From: Burkholderiaceae bacterium
GTDB lineage: Bacteria > Pseudomonadota > Gammaproteobacteria > Burkholderiales > Burkholderiaceae_C
Direction: 5' to 3'
DNA length: 64,000 nucleotides
NCBI GenBank assembly: GCA_016790515.1
Contig: JAEUOY010000079.1
Location: forward strand, 16,768 to 80,767
Both the position numbers and the translations under genes were made by a program. This document shows positions 44,669 to 53,535 of the stretch, piece by piece. Positions within the stretch are counted from its first letter, which is position 1. Each line of letters begins with the position of its first letter. Below the pieces are notes generated by a model. It ran no database searches and was not told the DNA's origin. It saw nothing but the letters and a program-made list of their open reading frames with translations.

Positions 44669-47304
44669 TGCCACACCGTCCGGTCGGGCGAAGCGACGTG
44701 GGCGAACAGGTGGCGCCCGACCTCGTCGGACAGGTTGCGCGCAGCGGCGCTGCAGTCGCGCAGGCGGCCGATCAGCTCGGCGTGGCATCCCTCGGCATCG
44801 GGGCGGGCCAATGCCGCCAGCGGCCAGTGCTGGGGCTCGGGCAGTCCGGCGGTCACCGCCTGCGCCCAGTCGGCGTCCTGGCGCGCCAGCTTGCGCAGGC
44901 GGTCACGCATCGTCCGCGCGACCCAGGCCAGGCTGCGCGGGTTGTCGGTGTCGGCCACCACCAGGTGCAGCAGCGGCAGCACCTCGCGCCGGCCCTGGAA
45001 CTGCGCGCGGTAGGTGATCACGCTGTCGAACAGGCCCAGCAGCAGGTCGAAGCCGTCGTCGGCCTCGTGCACCTTCAGCTCGAAGCCCAGCGCCAGCGCG
45101 TGCGAGAGCATGTGCAGCCGCTCGATCTGGCGGCCCACGCTGAGCAGGCGCCAGCCGTCGTCGCGGGTCATGCGGTCGGTCTGGGCGCCGGTGATCGCGG
45201 CCAGGTGGGTGGCGGCGCGGCCCAGCACGCCCAGCACGTCGGGCGCCGGCGCGGTGCCCTCGCCCAGTGCCAGCACCACCGACAGGTGCTGCTCGAAATG
45301 GTCGTCGACCTCCTGGATCAGCTTCCAGTGCTCGGGCGACAGGCGCTCGCGCAGCGTCTGTGCACATTGCCGAAGGCTGCGCAGGTTGTGCGCGACGCTG
45401 GTGGTGCGGCTGGGGTGAGGGCTGGACGCGGCCACCGCGCCGCCTGCGCCCGGCCGGTCGACGGCCAGGCCGTTGAGCAGCGCCCGCTCGAAGACCCGCG
45501 GCGCCTTCTGCAGCGCGGGCACGCCAGGCCCGATCAGGCCATGGAAGCGGGCCAGCCGGTCGAGCAGCCTGAGCACCGGCTCGCTGGCATCGTGCAGGCT
45601 CTCCAGCATCACGCGCACCAGGCGCACCGAGTTCTCGGCGCGCTCGGTGTAGCGGCCCAGCCAGAACAGGTTCTCCGCCGCCCGGCTGGTGACGGTGCGA
45701 TGCCAGCCGGCCAGCTCGTCGGCGGTCAGTGGCATCGGCAGCAGCGAGGTCTGGTCGACCACGCCGCGGGTGATGACCCAGGTGTCGACGCTGGAGCTGC
45801 CATGCTGCATCGACAACCAGGGGTCGTGCTGGCCGGCCCCCTGCTCATGGTCGCGCCCGGCCACCCGCGTCAGCGCGCCCGGCAGCACCCGCCAGCCGCC
45901 GGCGCCATCGGCCAGCGCGAACACCCGCAGCACCGCGGCGCGCGGATGCAGCTGGCCGCCGACCCAGACCGGCGTCTCGCTGGGGCGCACCCGGGCCTGC
46001 AGCGTGTAGGCGGCCGGCTGCTCGTCGATACGTTCGGCCAACGACTCCTGCTCGGCGTCGGACAGTTGGGCCACCACCCGGGGGCCGAAGCCGCTGTCGG
46101 GGAAGGTCGGCGCGGCGACGAACTCGGCCAGCCGGCTGCGCTGCGCACGCCACACCGCCGCCTCGCCGCACCACCAGCTGGTCGATGCCGGCAGCAGCAG
46201 GTCCTCGTCCAGCAGGCGCTCGGCCACGCCGGGCCAGAAGGCGGCCAGGCCCGGGCTTTCGAGCACGCCGGCGCCGGGCGCGTTGGCCATCACCACCTCG
46301 CCGGCGCGCATCGCCTGCAGCAGGCCGGGCACGCCCAGCTGCGAATCGGGGCGCAGCTCCAGCGGGTCGAGGAACTCGTCGTCGACCCGGCGCAGCAGCA
46401 CATGCACCTGCTCCAGGCCGTGCAGCGTCTTCAGGAAGAGCTTGTTGCCGCGCACCGTCAGGTCGCTGCCCTCGACCAGCGTGATGCCCAGGTAGCGGGC
46501 CAGGAACACCTGCTCGAAGTAGGTCTCGTTCAGCGGCCCCGGGGTCATCAGCACGATGCGGCTGCGTTCACCGGCCGGGCTGGCGCGCATCAGGCCGTCG
46601 AGCAGGGTGCGGAAGGTGGCGGCCAGGCGCTGCACATGCAGCCCGGCGAACTGGTCGTGGAACTGCGGCGCGATGATCAGCCGGTTCTCGAGCAGGTAGC
46701 CCAGCCCGGACGGTGCCTGCAGGCGCTGCGCCAGCAGGCGGAAACTGCCGTCCGGCGAGCGCGCGAGATCGAACGCGGCGATGTGCAGGCCCTGGCCCTG
46801 TCCACTCGCGCCGGCCGGCCAGACGCCGTGGGCCGGCCGCAGGTACTGCGGGTGGGCGAAGATCAGCGACGCCGGCAGCAGCGCATCGCGCAGCAGCGTC
46901 TGCGCACCGTAGATGTCGGCCAGCGTCGCCGCCATCAGCCGGGCGCGCTGCAGCACGCCGGCCTCGATCGCGGCCCATTCCTGCGGCTGCACGATGAACG
47001 GCAGCAGTTCCAGCGGCCAGGGGCGGCTGCTGTGCTCGGCATAGACGTTGTAGGTGGCGCCGTCCTCGCGCACCCGGTGCTGCACCCGCAGCGCGCGTGC
47101 GCCGAGATCGGCCCAGCCGGCGGTGCCCAGCGTGTTGAAGAAGGCCTGCCAGTGCGGCGCCGGCGGGTGGCCCGCCGCCGCAGCCGTGCCCGCGGCGGCG
47201 GCGCTCCATTCGTCGAAATGCCCGGGCGTGGCACGCCGGGCGACTGTGCTCACCAGGCTGGCCGTGTCGGGCAGGTCGTCATCGGCCAGCAGGCTGCTTT
47301 GCAT
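44665..47304 (-). CDS. Fusion of circularly permuted ATP-grasp and alpha-E domains
   Basis: An 879-aa two-part protein. Residues about 80-540 are a circularly permuted type 2 ATP-grasp (DUF404/407-like): LLENRLIIAPQFHDQFAG, VLMTPGPLNETYFEQVFLAR, VHVLLRRVDDEFLDPLELRPDS and ADSG-like FPDSGFGPRVV. Residues about 560-879 are the all-helical alpha-E (DUF403) domain: SRAAENLFWLGRYTERAENS and RLLSVGRQIERLHMLS. The same two domains are encoded separately by 52102-53535 and 50996-51952 in this operon, so this is a fused paralogue. ATG 47304 fits best. Probable peptide-bond or amide ligase; substrate unknown. Confidence 0.82.
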   Translation of the reverse strand: MQSSLLADDDLPDTASLVSTVARRATPGHFDEWSAAAAGTAAAAGHPPAPHWQAFFNTLGTAGWADLGARALRVQHRVREDGATYNVYAEHSSRPWPLELLPFIVQPQEWAAIEAGVLQRARLMAATLADIYGAQTLLRDALLPASLIFAHPQYLRPAHGVWPAGASGQGQGLHIAAFDLARSPDGSFRLLAQRLQAPSGLGYLLENRLIIAPQFHDQFAGLHVQRLAATFRTLLDGLMRASPAGERSRIVLMTPGPLNETYFEQVFLARYLGITLVEGSDLTVRGNKLFLKTLHGLEQVHVLLRRVDDEFLDPLELRPDSQLGVPGLLQAMRAGEVVMANAPGAGVLESPGLAAFWPGVAERLLDEDLLLPASTSWWCGEAAVWRAQRSRLAEFVAAPTFPDSGFGPRVVAQLSDAEQESLAERIDEQPAAYTLQARVRPSETPVWVGGQLHPRAAVLRVFALADGAGGWRVLPGALTRVAGRDHEQGAGQHDPWLSMQHGSSSVDTWVITRGVVDQTSLLPMPLTADELAGWHRTVTSRAAENLFWLGRYTERAENSVRLVRVMLESLHDASEPVLRLLDRLARFHGLIGPGVPALQKAPRVFERALLNGLAVDRPGAGGAVAASSPHPSRTTSVAHNLRSLRQCAQTLRERLSPEHWKLIQEVDDHFEQHLSVVLALGEGTAPAPDVLGVLGRAATHLAAITGAQTDRMTRDDGWRLLSVGRQIERLHMLSHALALGFELKVHEADDGFDLLLGLFDSVITYRAQFQGRREVLPLLHLVVADTDNPRSLAWVARTMRDRLRKLARQDADWAQAVTAGLPEPQHWPLAALARPDAEGCHAELIGRLRDCSAAARNLSDEVGRHLFAHVASPDRTVWQ

Positions 47305-47381
47305 GCCGGCATCATGCCCTGCGCGCGGTGGCTCGACCATCCGGCCCATCCCCTGCGAATGAATGGGCAAGGGTCAGCGAG

Positions 47382-50300
47382 TCATGCCGATGCGGTACGC
47401 AGATCCAGCGTGAACGGGAACTCCAGGCTGCGCTGCGCCTGGCCGACCACCATCCTGCCCGGCGTGTGGCCGATCGTGAAGAAGCGCGCCAGCCGCCGGC
47501 TCTCGGCCTCGAAGGCGTTGACCGGGAAGGTCTCGTAGTTGCGCCCGCCCGGGTGCGCGACGTGGTACTGGCAGCCGCCCAGGCTGCGCTGCATCCAGCG
47601 GTCGACCAGGTCGAAGGTCAGCGGCGCGTCGATGCCGATCGACGGGTGCAGCGCGCTGGGCGGCAGCCAGGCCCGGTAGCGCACGCCGGCGACGAACTCG
47701 CCGACCCGGCCGGTGGGCTGCAGCGGCACCGGCACGCCGTTGCAGGTGACCACGTGCCTGGGGTTGATCAGCCCCGAGACCTTGACCTCGATGCGCTCGA
47801 CCGACGAGTCGACGTAGCGCACGGTGCCGCCGGCCGAGCCCTCCTCGCCCATCACGTGCCAGGGCTCGAGCGCGCTACGCAGCTGCAGGTGCACGCCCTC
47901 GCTCGTCAGTTCGCCGACCTTCGGGAAGCGGAACTCGAAGTGCGGCGCGAACCAGGCGGCCTGGAAGCCGAAGCCTCCATTCGCGGCCTCGGCCATCTCG
48001 GCCATCACATGCTCGAAGTCCTGCCAGACGAAGTGCGGCAGCAGGAAGCGGTCGTGCAGCTCGGTGCCCCAGCGCACCAGGTCCTGCCGGTACGGCTCGT
48101 TCCAGAAGCGGGCGACCAGTGCACGCAGCAGCAGCTGCTGCACGATCGACATGCGCGCATGCGGCGGCATCTCGAAGGCGCGCAGCTCGAGCAGTCCGAG
48201 CCGGCCGGTGGCCGAGTCGGGCGAGTACAGCTTGTCGATGCAGAACTCGCTGCGGTGGGTGTTGCCGGTGACGTCGACCAGGATGTTGCGCAGCGTGCGG
48301 TCGACCAGCCAGGGCGGCATCTGCTGGCCGTAGACCGCCTTGTTCTTCTCGATCTCGCCGAGCGCGATCTCCAGCTCGTAGAGCTGGTCGTTGCGCGCCT
48401 CGTCGACGCGCGGCGCCTGGCTGGTCGGGCCGATGAACAGGCCCGAGAACAGGTAGCTCAGGCTCGGGTGGTTGTGCCAGTAGGCCAGCAGCGAGCCCAG
48501 CACGTCGGGCCGGCGCAGGAACGGGCTGTCGGCCGGCCGCGCGCCGCCCATCACGAAGTGGTTGCCGCCGCCGGTGCCGGTGTGACGGCCGTCGAGCATG
48601 AACTTCTCGGTCGACAGCCGCGATTTCCAGGCCGCGTCGTACAGGAACTCGGTGTGCTCGACCAGCTCGGTCCAGTTGCCCGCCGGGTGGATGTTGACCT
48701 CGATCACGCCGGGGTCGGGGGTGACCTGCAGCACCTTCAGCCGCGGGTCGCGCGGCGGCGGGTAGCCTTCGAGCACGATCGTCACCTTCTGCTCGGCGGC
48801 GGTGGCTTCGACCGCCGCGAGCAGTTCGAGGTAGTCCTCCAGCTGCTTCAAGGGCGGCATGAAGACGTACATCACGCCGCTGGGCTCGCCGACCCGCTCG
48901 GCCTTCGGGCCGTTGGCGCGGCGCGGATCGCGCACCTCGACGACCAGCGCGGTGCGGGTGATCCAGCTCGCCGATTCGCCACGCGCCGGAGTGCGCGCGC
49001 TGTCGATCGCGGTGACCTTGGCGGCGGCCGCGCCCGGGCCGGTGCCCACCGCCGGAACGCCGCCGCCGGCACCACCGCCGCCGCCGCCGCTCTCGCGACC
49101 GCCGCGCTGCGCCGCGGCGCCGGGGCCGTGCTCGAACTCATGGCCCTGCAGCGAGACCACGCCACCCTCGGCAAAGCCGCCGCCGATCACGTGCGCGGCG
49201 TACTGGCTGCGGATCTCGGCCGCCGCCGGCAGCGCATCGCGCGGCGCGAACGGGTCGCTCTCGATGTGGTACGGGTACTCGGTGGTCTTGACCCAGGGCA
49301 GGCTGTCCAGCGGCAGCCGGTAGCCCATCGGCGAATCGCCCGGGTGCAGGTACATGCGCTCGTCGCGGAAGAACCAGGGCCCGGTCTGCCAGCGGCTGCC
49401 TTCGAGCGCGGGCACGCCGTCGAGGCCGTCCGAACGCTTCAGCGGCAGCGCATAGCCGACCTCGTGCTCCAGCCCCTGGGTGAAGACGCGGCGCAGGCGG
49501 ATGCGCTCCATCTCGTCGTCGAGCTTGGAGTCGAACGGGTCGACGTTGACCGGCAGCCGGCGCTCGCGCCACAGGTGGTACCAGGTGTCCTCGTAGCCGG
49601 TCTGCAGGTACTGGTCGGTCAAGCCGAGGCGCCGGGTCAGCGCGGCCATGAAGGCCCTGGCATCGGCCGAGGTGTAGTGGGTCGGGTAGCGCTCGTCGGT
49701 GAACAGCGACGGGTCGTGCCAGCACGGCTCGCCGTCGGCGCGCCAGCAGATGCTGAGCGCCCAGCGCGGCAGCTGCTCGCCCGGATACCACTTGCCCTGG
49801 CCGAAGTGCAGGAAGCCGCCGGCGCCGTAGTGCTCGAGCAGGCGGCTGACCAGGTCGGTGGCGTACAGCCGCTTGGTCGGCCCCAGCGCGTCGGTGTTCC
49901 ACTCGGCGCCGTCGCGGTCGTCGACGCTGACGAAGGTCGGCTCGCCGCCCATCGTCAGCCGCACGTCGCCGGCCTCGAGCTGCTCGTCGACCGATTCGCC
50001 GAGCGCCAGCACCTCGGACCACTGGTCCTCGGTGTAGGGCTTGGTGACGCGCGGCGACTCCCAGATCCGGCTGATCGCCATGTGGTGCGAGAACTCGACC
50101 TCGCACTCGTCGATCGCGCCGCTGATCGGCGCCGCGCTGCCGGGCGTGGGCGTGCAGGCGACCGGGATGTGGCCCTCGCCGGCCAGCAGGCCCGAGGTCG
50201 GGTCGAGCCCGATCCAGCCGGCGCCGGGCAGGAAGACCTCGCACCAGGCGTGCAGGTCGGTGAAGTCGACCTCGGTGCCGCTGGGGCCGTCGAGCGCCAG

Positions 50301-50936
50301 GACGTCACTCTTCAGCTGGATCAGGTAGCCCGAGACGAAGCGCGCGGCCAGCCCCATGTGGCGCAGCGTCTGCACCAGCAGCCAGCCGGTGTCGCGGCAC
50401 GAGCCCGAGGCCAGCGTCAGCGTCTGCTCGGGCGTCTGCACGCCGGGCTCCATGCGGATCAGGTAGCGGATGTCCTTCTGCAGGCGCTGGTTGATCTCGA
50501 CCAGGAAGTCGATCGTGCGGCGCTTCGTGCGGTCGATCGTCGAGAGGAACGTCGCGAACGCCGGCGTCGCAGGCTCGGTCACCAGGTAGGGCTGCAGTTC
50601 GAGCTGGGTCGGCTCGTCGTACTTGAACGGGAACTGCTCGGCGTCGGGCTCGAGGAAGAAGTCGAACGGGTTGTAGACCGACATCTCGGTCACCAGGTCG
50701 ACGGTGACCTTGAACTCGGTGGCCGGCTCGGGGAAGACCAGCCGCGCCAGGTAGTTGGCGAAGGCGTCCTGCTGCCAGTTGATGAAATGGCCTTCGGGCT
50801 CGACGCGCAGCGAGTAGCTCAGGATGTTGCTGCGGCAATGCGGCGCCGGACGCAGCCGCACGATGTGCGGCGACATGCCCACCCGCCGGTCGTACTTGTA
50901 GTGGGTGACGTGGTTCAGGGCGACGTGGATGGACAC
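47382..50936 (-). CDS. Large transglutaminase-family protein with DUF2126 domain
   Basis: An 1184-aa protein. N-terminal transglutaminase: triad C180 ([13 protein letters not shown]), H229 (DLHAWCEVF), D245 (GLDPTSG). From about 330 on comes the DUF2126 region ([57 protein letters not shown]) which is typical of this long family. A glycine/alanine-rich insert lies at about residues 600-640. The C-terminal third ([20 protein letters not shown]) continues the family. It lies 59 bp after the alpha-E gene and 77 bp before the fusion gene in the same operon. Confidence 0.85.
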   Translation of the reverse strand: MSIHVALNHVTHYKYDRRVGMSPHIVRLRPAPHCRSNILSYSLRVEPEGHFINWQQDAFANYLARLVFPEPATEFKVTVDLVTEMSVYNPFDFFLEPDAEQFPFKYDEPTQLELQPYLVTEPATPAFATFLSTIDRTKRRTIDFLVEINQRLQKDIRYLIRMEPGVQTPEQTLTLASGSCRDTGWLLVQTLRHMGLAARFVSGYLIQLKSDVLALDGPSGTEVDFTDLHAWCEVFLPGAGWIGLDPTSGLLAGEGHIPVACTPTPGSAAPISGAIDECEVEFSHHMAISRIWESPRVTKPYTEDQWSEVLALGESVDEQLEAGDVRLTMGGEPTFVSVDDRDGAEWNTDALGPTKRLYATDLVSRLLEHYGAGGFLHFGQGKWYPGEQLPRWALSICWRADGEPCWHDPSLFTDERYPTHYTSADARAFMAALTRRLGLTDQYLQTGYEDTWYHLWRERRLPVNVDPFDSKLDDEMERIRLRRVFTQGLEHEVGYALPLKRSDGLDGVPALEGSRWQTGPWFFRDERMYLHPGDSPMGYRLPLDSLPWVKTTEYPYHIESDPFAPRDALPAAAEIRSQYAAHVIGGGFAEGGVVSLQGHEFEHGPGAAAQRGGRESGGGGGGAGGGVPAVGTGPGAAAAKVTAIDSARTPARGESASWITRTALVVEVRDPRRANGPKAERVGEPSGVMYVFMPPLKQLEDYLELLAAVEATAAEQKVTIVLEGYPPPRDPRLKVLQVTPDPGVIEVNIHPAGNWTELVEHTEFLYDAAWKSRLSTEKFMLDGRHTGTGGGNHFVMGGARPADSPFLRRPDVLGSLLAYWHNHPSLSYLFSGLFIGPTSQAPRVDEARNDQLYELEIALGEIEKNKAVYGQQMPPWLVDRTLRNILVDVTGNTHRSEFCIDKLYSPDSATGRLGLLELRAFEMPPHARMSIVQQLLLRALVARFWNEPYRQDLVRWGTELHDRFLLPHFVWQDFEHVMAEMAEAANGGFGFQAAWFAPHFEFRFPKVGELTSEGVHLQLRSALEPWHVMGEEGSAGGTVRYVDSSVERIEVKVSGLINPRHVVTCNGVPVPLQPTGRVGEFVAGVRYRAWLPPSALHPSIGIDAPLTFDLVDRWMQRSLGGCQYHVAHPGGRNYETFPVNAFEAESRRLARFFTIGHTPGRMVVGQAQRSLEFPFTLDLRTASA

Positions 50937-50995
50937 TGGATTCCTTCGGGGTCAGCGATGCTGCGATGCAGCATTGTCGGCGACAACGGCCAGGT

Positions 50996-51952
50996 TCAGG
51001 CAGGTACCAGGAAATCGCGGCTGATGCCGGCACCGATGGCATTGACACGGTCGAGGAACTGGGTCAGGAAGGCGTGCAGCCCGGTGGCCAGGATCTCGTC
51101 GATGCGGCCGAACTGCAGGTCGGCGCGCAGCCGGCCGGCGCGGCGGCGGGTCTCGGCGCTCTGCTCGTTGGCGACCAGGTCCAGGTTGACGACGACCTCG
51201 TTCATGCACGCCGCCAGCGAACGCGGCATGTCGGGCCGCAGGATCAGCAGTTCGGCGACCTTGTCGGGGCGGATCACGTTGCGGTAGACCTTGCGGTAGA
51301 TCTCGAAGCCGCTGACCGAGCGCAGGATCGCGCTCCAGTGGTAGAAGTCGACCTCGGGCGCGCTCTCGTCGGCCCAGGTGCCGAAGTAGTCGCCGGCCAG
51401 GTCGTGGAACTTCACGTCGAGCAGCCGCGCGGTGTTGTCGGCGCGCTCGAGGAAGGTGCCGATGCGCACGAAATGCAGCGATTCGTCCTGCAGCATCGTC
51501 CCCACCGCGACGCCGCGGCTCAGGTGCGAGCGGAACTTGACCCATTCGAACAGCGCCGACGGGTCGCGCTCGAAGGCGTCGCCCTGCAGCATGCGGTTGA
51601 ACTCGAGCCAGGTCTGGTTGGTGGTCTCGAACAGCTCGGTGGTCAGCGTGCCGCGCACCGCGCGGGCGTTCTCGCGCGCCGCGTGCAGGCAGGAAACGAT
51701 CGACGACGGGTTGCCCGCATCGCGCACCATGAAGTCCATCACGTCGCGGGCATTGACCGTGTCGTGCTTCTGGCCGTAGGACCAGGTCAGTTCCGAGATG
51801 CCCAGCACGCCGGCCCAGCCCTGCTCGGCGCTGTCGGCCGACTGCGGCAGCAGTGAGGTCTGGTAGTTGACGTCCAGCATCCGGGCGGTGTTTTCGGCCC
51901 GCTCCATGTAGCGGGACATCCAGAAGAGGTGGTCTGCGGTCCTAGAGAGCAT
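50996..51952 (-). CDS. Stand-alone alpha-E (DUF403) protein
   Basis: A 318-aa all-helical protein: MLSRTADHLFWMSRYMERAE at the start, then repeated helices with conserved arginines and glutamates (SIVSCLHAARENARAVRGTL, FVRIGTFLERADNTARLLDV). Alpha-E domains always occur with circularly permuted ATP-grasp proteins and are thought to help their amide-ligase reaction. The ATG at 51952 is preceded by GGAG. The gene's first 57 bases occur a second time 144 bp upstream, giving a decoy start (51965-52096). Confidence 0.85.
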   Translation of the reverse strand: MLSRTADHLFWMSRYMERAENTARMLDVNYQTSLLPQSADSAEQGWAGVLGISELTWSYGQKHDTVNARDVMDFMVRDAGNPSSIVSCLHAARENARAVRGTLTTELFETTNQTWLEFNRMLQGDAFERDPSALFEWVKFRSHLSRGVAVGTMLQDESLHFVRIGTFLERADNTARLLDVKFHDLAGDYFGTWADESAPEVDFYHWSAILRSVSGFEIYRKVYRNVIRPDKVAELLILRPDMPRSLAACMNEVVVNLDLVANEQSAETRRRAGRLRADLQFGRIDEILATGLHAFLTQFLDRVNAIGAGISRDFLVPA

Positions 51953-52097
51953 TCTTCGACTCCATCAGGCCGAAAACACCGCACGCGCTGACGCGCGCGG
52001 CTGTGTTGTGGCTTCGCCGCAAGCGCTGCGCGCTTGACCGGCCCGCTCCATGTAGCGGGACATCCAGAAGAGGTGATCAGCGGTTCTCGAGAGCATG
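51897..52097. repeat. Direct repeat of about 57 bp around the alpha-E start
   Basis: Two copies, 51897-51953 and 52041-52097, offset by 144 bp and about 88% alike. The intervening segment also contains GGCCGAAAACACCG (51970-51983), the inverse complement of CGGTGTTTTCGGCC inside the alpha-E gene (51885-51898). Confidence 0.75.
51965..52096 (-). CDS. 43-aa leader frame: duplicated alpha-E start with a different tail
   Basis: From ATG 52096 the first 19 residues (MLSRTADHLFWMSRYMERA) equal the true alpha-E N-terminus; then the frame continues GQARSACGEATTQPRASARAV and stops at TGA 51965, 12 bases before the real ATG. Coding of the duplicate keeps mostly synonymous changes (for example TCGAGAACCGCTGATCACC against TCTAGGACCGCAGACCACC), so it is not a fresh copy. 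It could be a short peptide, a translational leader, or a scar of an old duplication. Confidence 0.45.
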   Translation of the reverse strand: MLSRTADHLFWMSRYMERAGQARSACGEATTQPRASARAVFSA

Positions 52098-52101
52098 TTC
52101 G

Positions 52102-53535
52102 TCAGGCCTCCAGGACCCAGGTATCTTTGGTACCACCACCCTGGCTGCTGTTGACCACCAGCGAGCCCTCCTTCAGCGCGACGCGGGTCAGCCCGCCCGG
52201 CACCATCTGCACCGTCTTGCCCGACAGCACGAAGGGCCGCAGGTCGATGTGGCGCGGCGCGATGCCGCTGTCGACGAAGGTCGGGGTCGTCGACAAGGCC
52301 AGCGTCGGCTGGGCGATGTAGTTGCTCGGCCGGGCGATCAGCTGCTCGCGGAACTCGGCGATCTCGGCCTGGGTGCTGGCCGGGCCGACCAGCATGCCGT
52401 AGCCGCCGGCGCCGTGCACCTCCTTGACGACCAGTTCGCCGAGGTGGCCGAGCACGTACTTCAGGTCCTCGGCCTCGCGGCACAGGTAGGTCGGCACGTT
52501 CTCGAGGATCGGCTTCTCGCCGAGGTAGAACTCGACCATCTTCGGCACGTAGGGGTAGATCGACTTGTCGTCGGCGACCCCGGTGCCGATCGCGTTGCAC
52601 AGGCTGATGTTGCCCTTGCGGTAGACGTCGAGCAGGCCGGCGCAGCCCAGCGTCGAATCGGGGCGGAAGGCCTTCGGGTCGAGGAAGTCGTCGTCGACCC
52701 GGCGGTAGACCACGTCGACCCGTCGCGGGCCCTGCGTGGTGCGCATGTAGACGAAGTTGTCCTTGACGAACAGATCCTGGCCCTCGACCAGCTCGACGCC
52801 CATCTGCTGGGCCAGGAAGGCGTGCTCGAAATAGGCACTGTTGTACATGCCCGGCGTCAGCACGACGACGGTCGGCTCGTTGATGCCGGCCGGCGCCACG
52901 TCGCGCAGCGTCTCGAGCAGCAGGTCGGGGTAATGCGCCACCGGCGCGACGCGGTGCTGGGCGAACAGCTCGGGGAACAGCCGCATCATCATCTTGCGGT
53001 TCTCGAGCATGTAGCTGACGCCGCTGGGCACGCGCAGGTTGTCCTCGAGCACGTAGTAGGTGCCGCTGCCGTCGGGCTGCGCCGCACGCACGATGTCGAT
53101 GCCCGCGATGTGCGAATAGATCCGCCCCGGCAGGTCGACGCCCATCATCTCGGGCCGGAACTGCGAGTTCTTCAGCACCTGCTCGGCCGGCACGACGCCG
53201 GCCTTCAGGATCTCCTGCTCATGGTAGACGTCGTGCAGGAAGCGCTGCAGCGCGGTGACGCGCTGCGCCAGACCCTTCTGCATGCGGGCCCATTCGTCGC
53301 TGGGGATGATGCGCGGGATCAGGTCGAAGGGGATCAGCCGCTCGGTGCCGGCGCCGTCCTCGTCCTTCGCGCCGTAGACGGCGAAGGTGATGCCGACACG
53401 GCGGAAGATCATCTCGGCCTCGTCGCGGCGCGCGGCCATCAGCGCGGGCGGCTGATGCTGCAGCCAGCGGTCGAAGCCTTGGTAGTGGGTCCGCACGCCA
53501 GCGGCGGCGCGCATCTCGTCAAAACTGGGTTTCAT
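52102..53535 (-). CDS. Circularly permuted type 2 ATP-grasp protein
   Basis: A 477-aa ATP-grasp ligase-like protein (DUF404/DUF407). Marks in order: IPFDLIPRIIPSDEWARMQKG, FLHDVYHEQEILKAGVVPAE, YYVLEDNLRVPSGVSYMLEN, VVLTPGMYNSAYFEHAFLAQ, VYRRVDDDFLDP, LVVKEVHGAGGYGMLVGP and the C-terminal NSSQGGGTKDTWVL. ATG 53535 overlaps the comEC stop (ATGA). Probable ATP-dependent amide or peptide ligase working with the alpha-E and transglutaminase proteins of the operon; the substrate is unknown. Confidence 0.87.
   Translation of the reverse strand: MKPSFDEMRAAAGVRTHYQGFDRWLQHQPPALMAARRDEAEMIFRRVGITFAVYGAKDEDGAGTERLIPFDLIPRIIPSDEWARMQKGLAQRVTALQRFLHDVYHEQEILKAGVVPAEQVLKNSQFRPEMMGVDLPGRIYSHIAGIDIVRAAQPDGSGTYYVLEDNLRVPSGVSYMLENRKMMMRLFPELFAQHRVAPVAHYPDLLLETLRDVAPAGINEPTVVVLTPGMYNSAYFEHAFLAQQMGVELVEGQDLFVKDNFVYMRTTQGPRRVDVVYRRVDDDFLDPKAFRPDSTLGCAGLLDVYRKGNISLCNAIGTGVADDKSIYPYVPKMVEFYLGEKPILENVPTYLCREAEDLKYVLGHLGELVVKEVHGAGGYGMLVGPASTQAEIAEFREQLIARPSNYIAQPTLALSTTPTFVDSGIAPRHIDLRPFVLSGKTVQMVPGGLTRVALKEGSLVVNSSQGGGTKDTWVLEA

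Noticed and set aside
44551-51287. Very long plus-strand frames (995 and 1319 codons) over the ATP-grasp/transglutaminase operon
   Set aside because: Composition is dominated by Arg, Gln, His, Val and Ala without any motif; the minus-strand proteins have complete catalytic triads and overlapping starts and stops.
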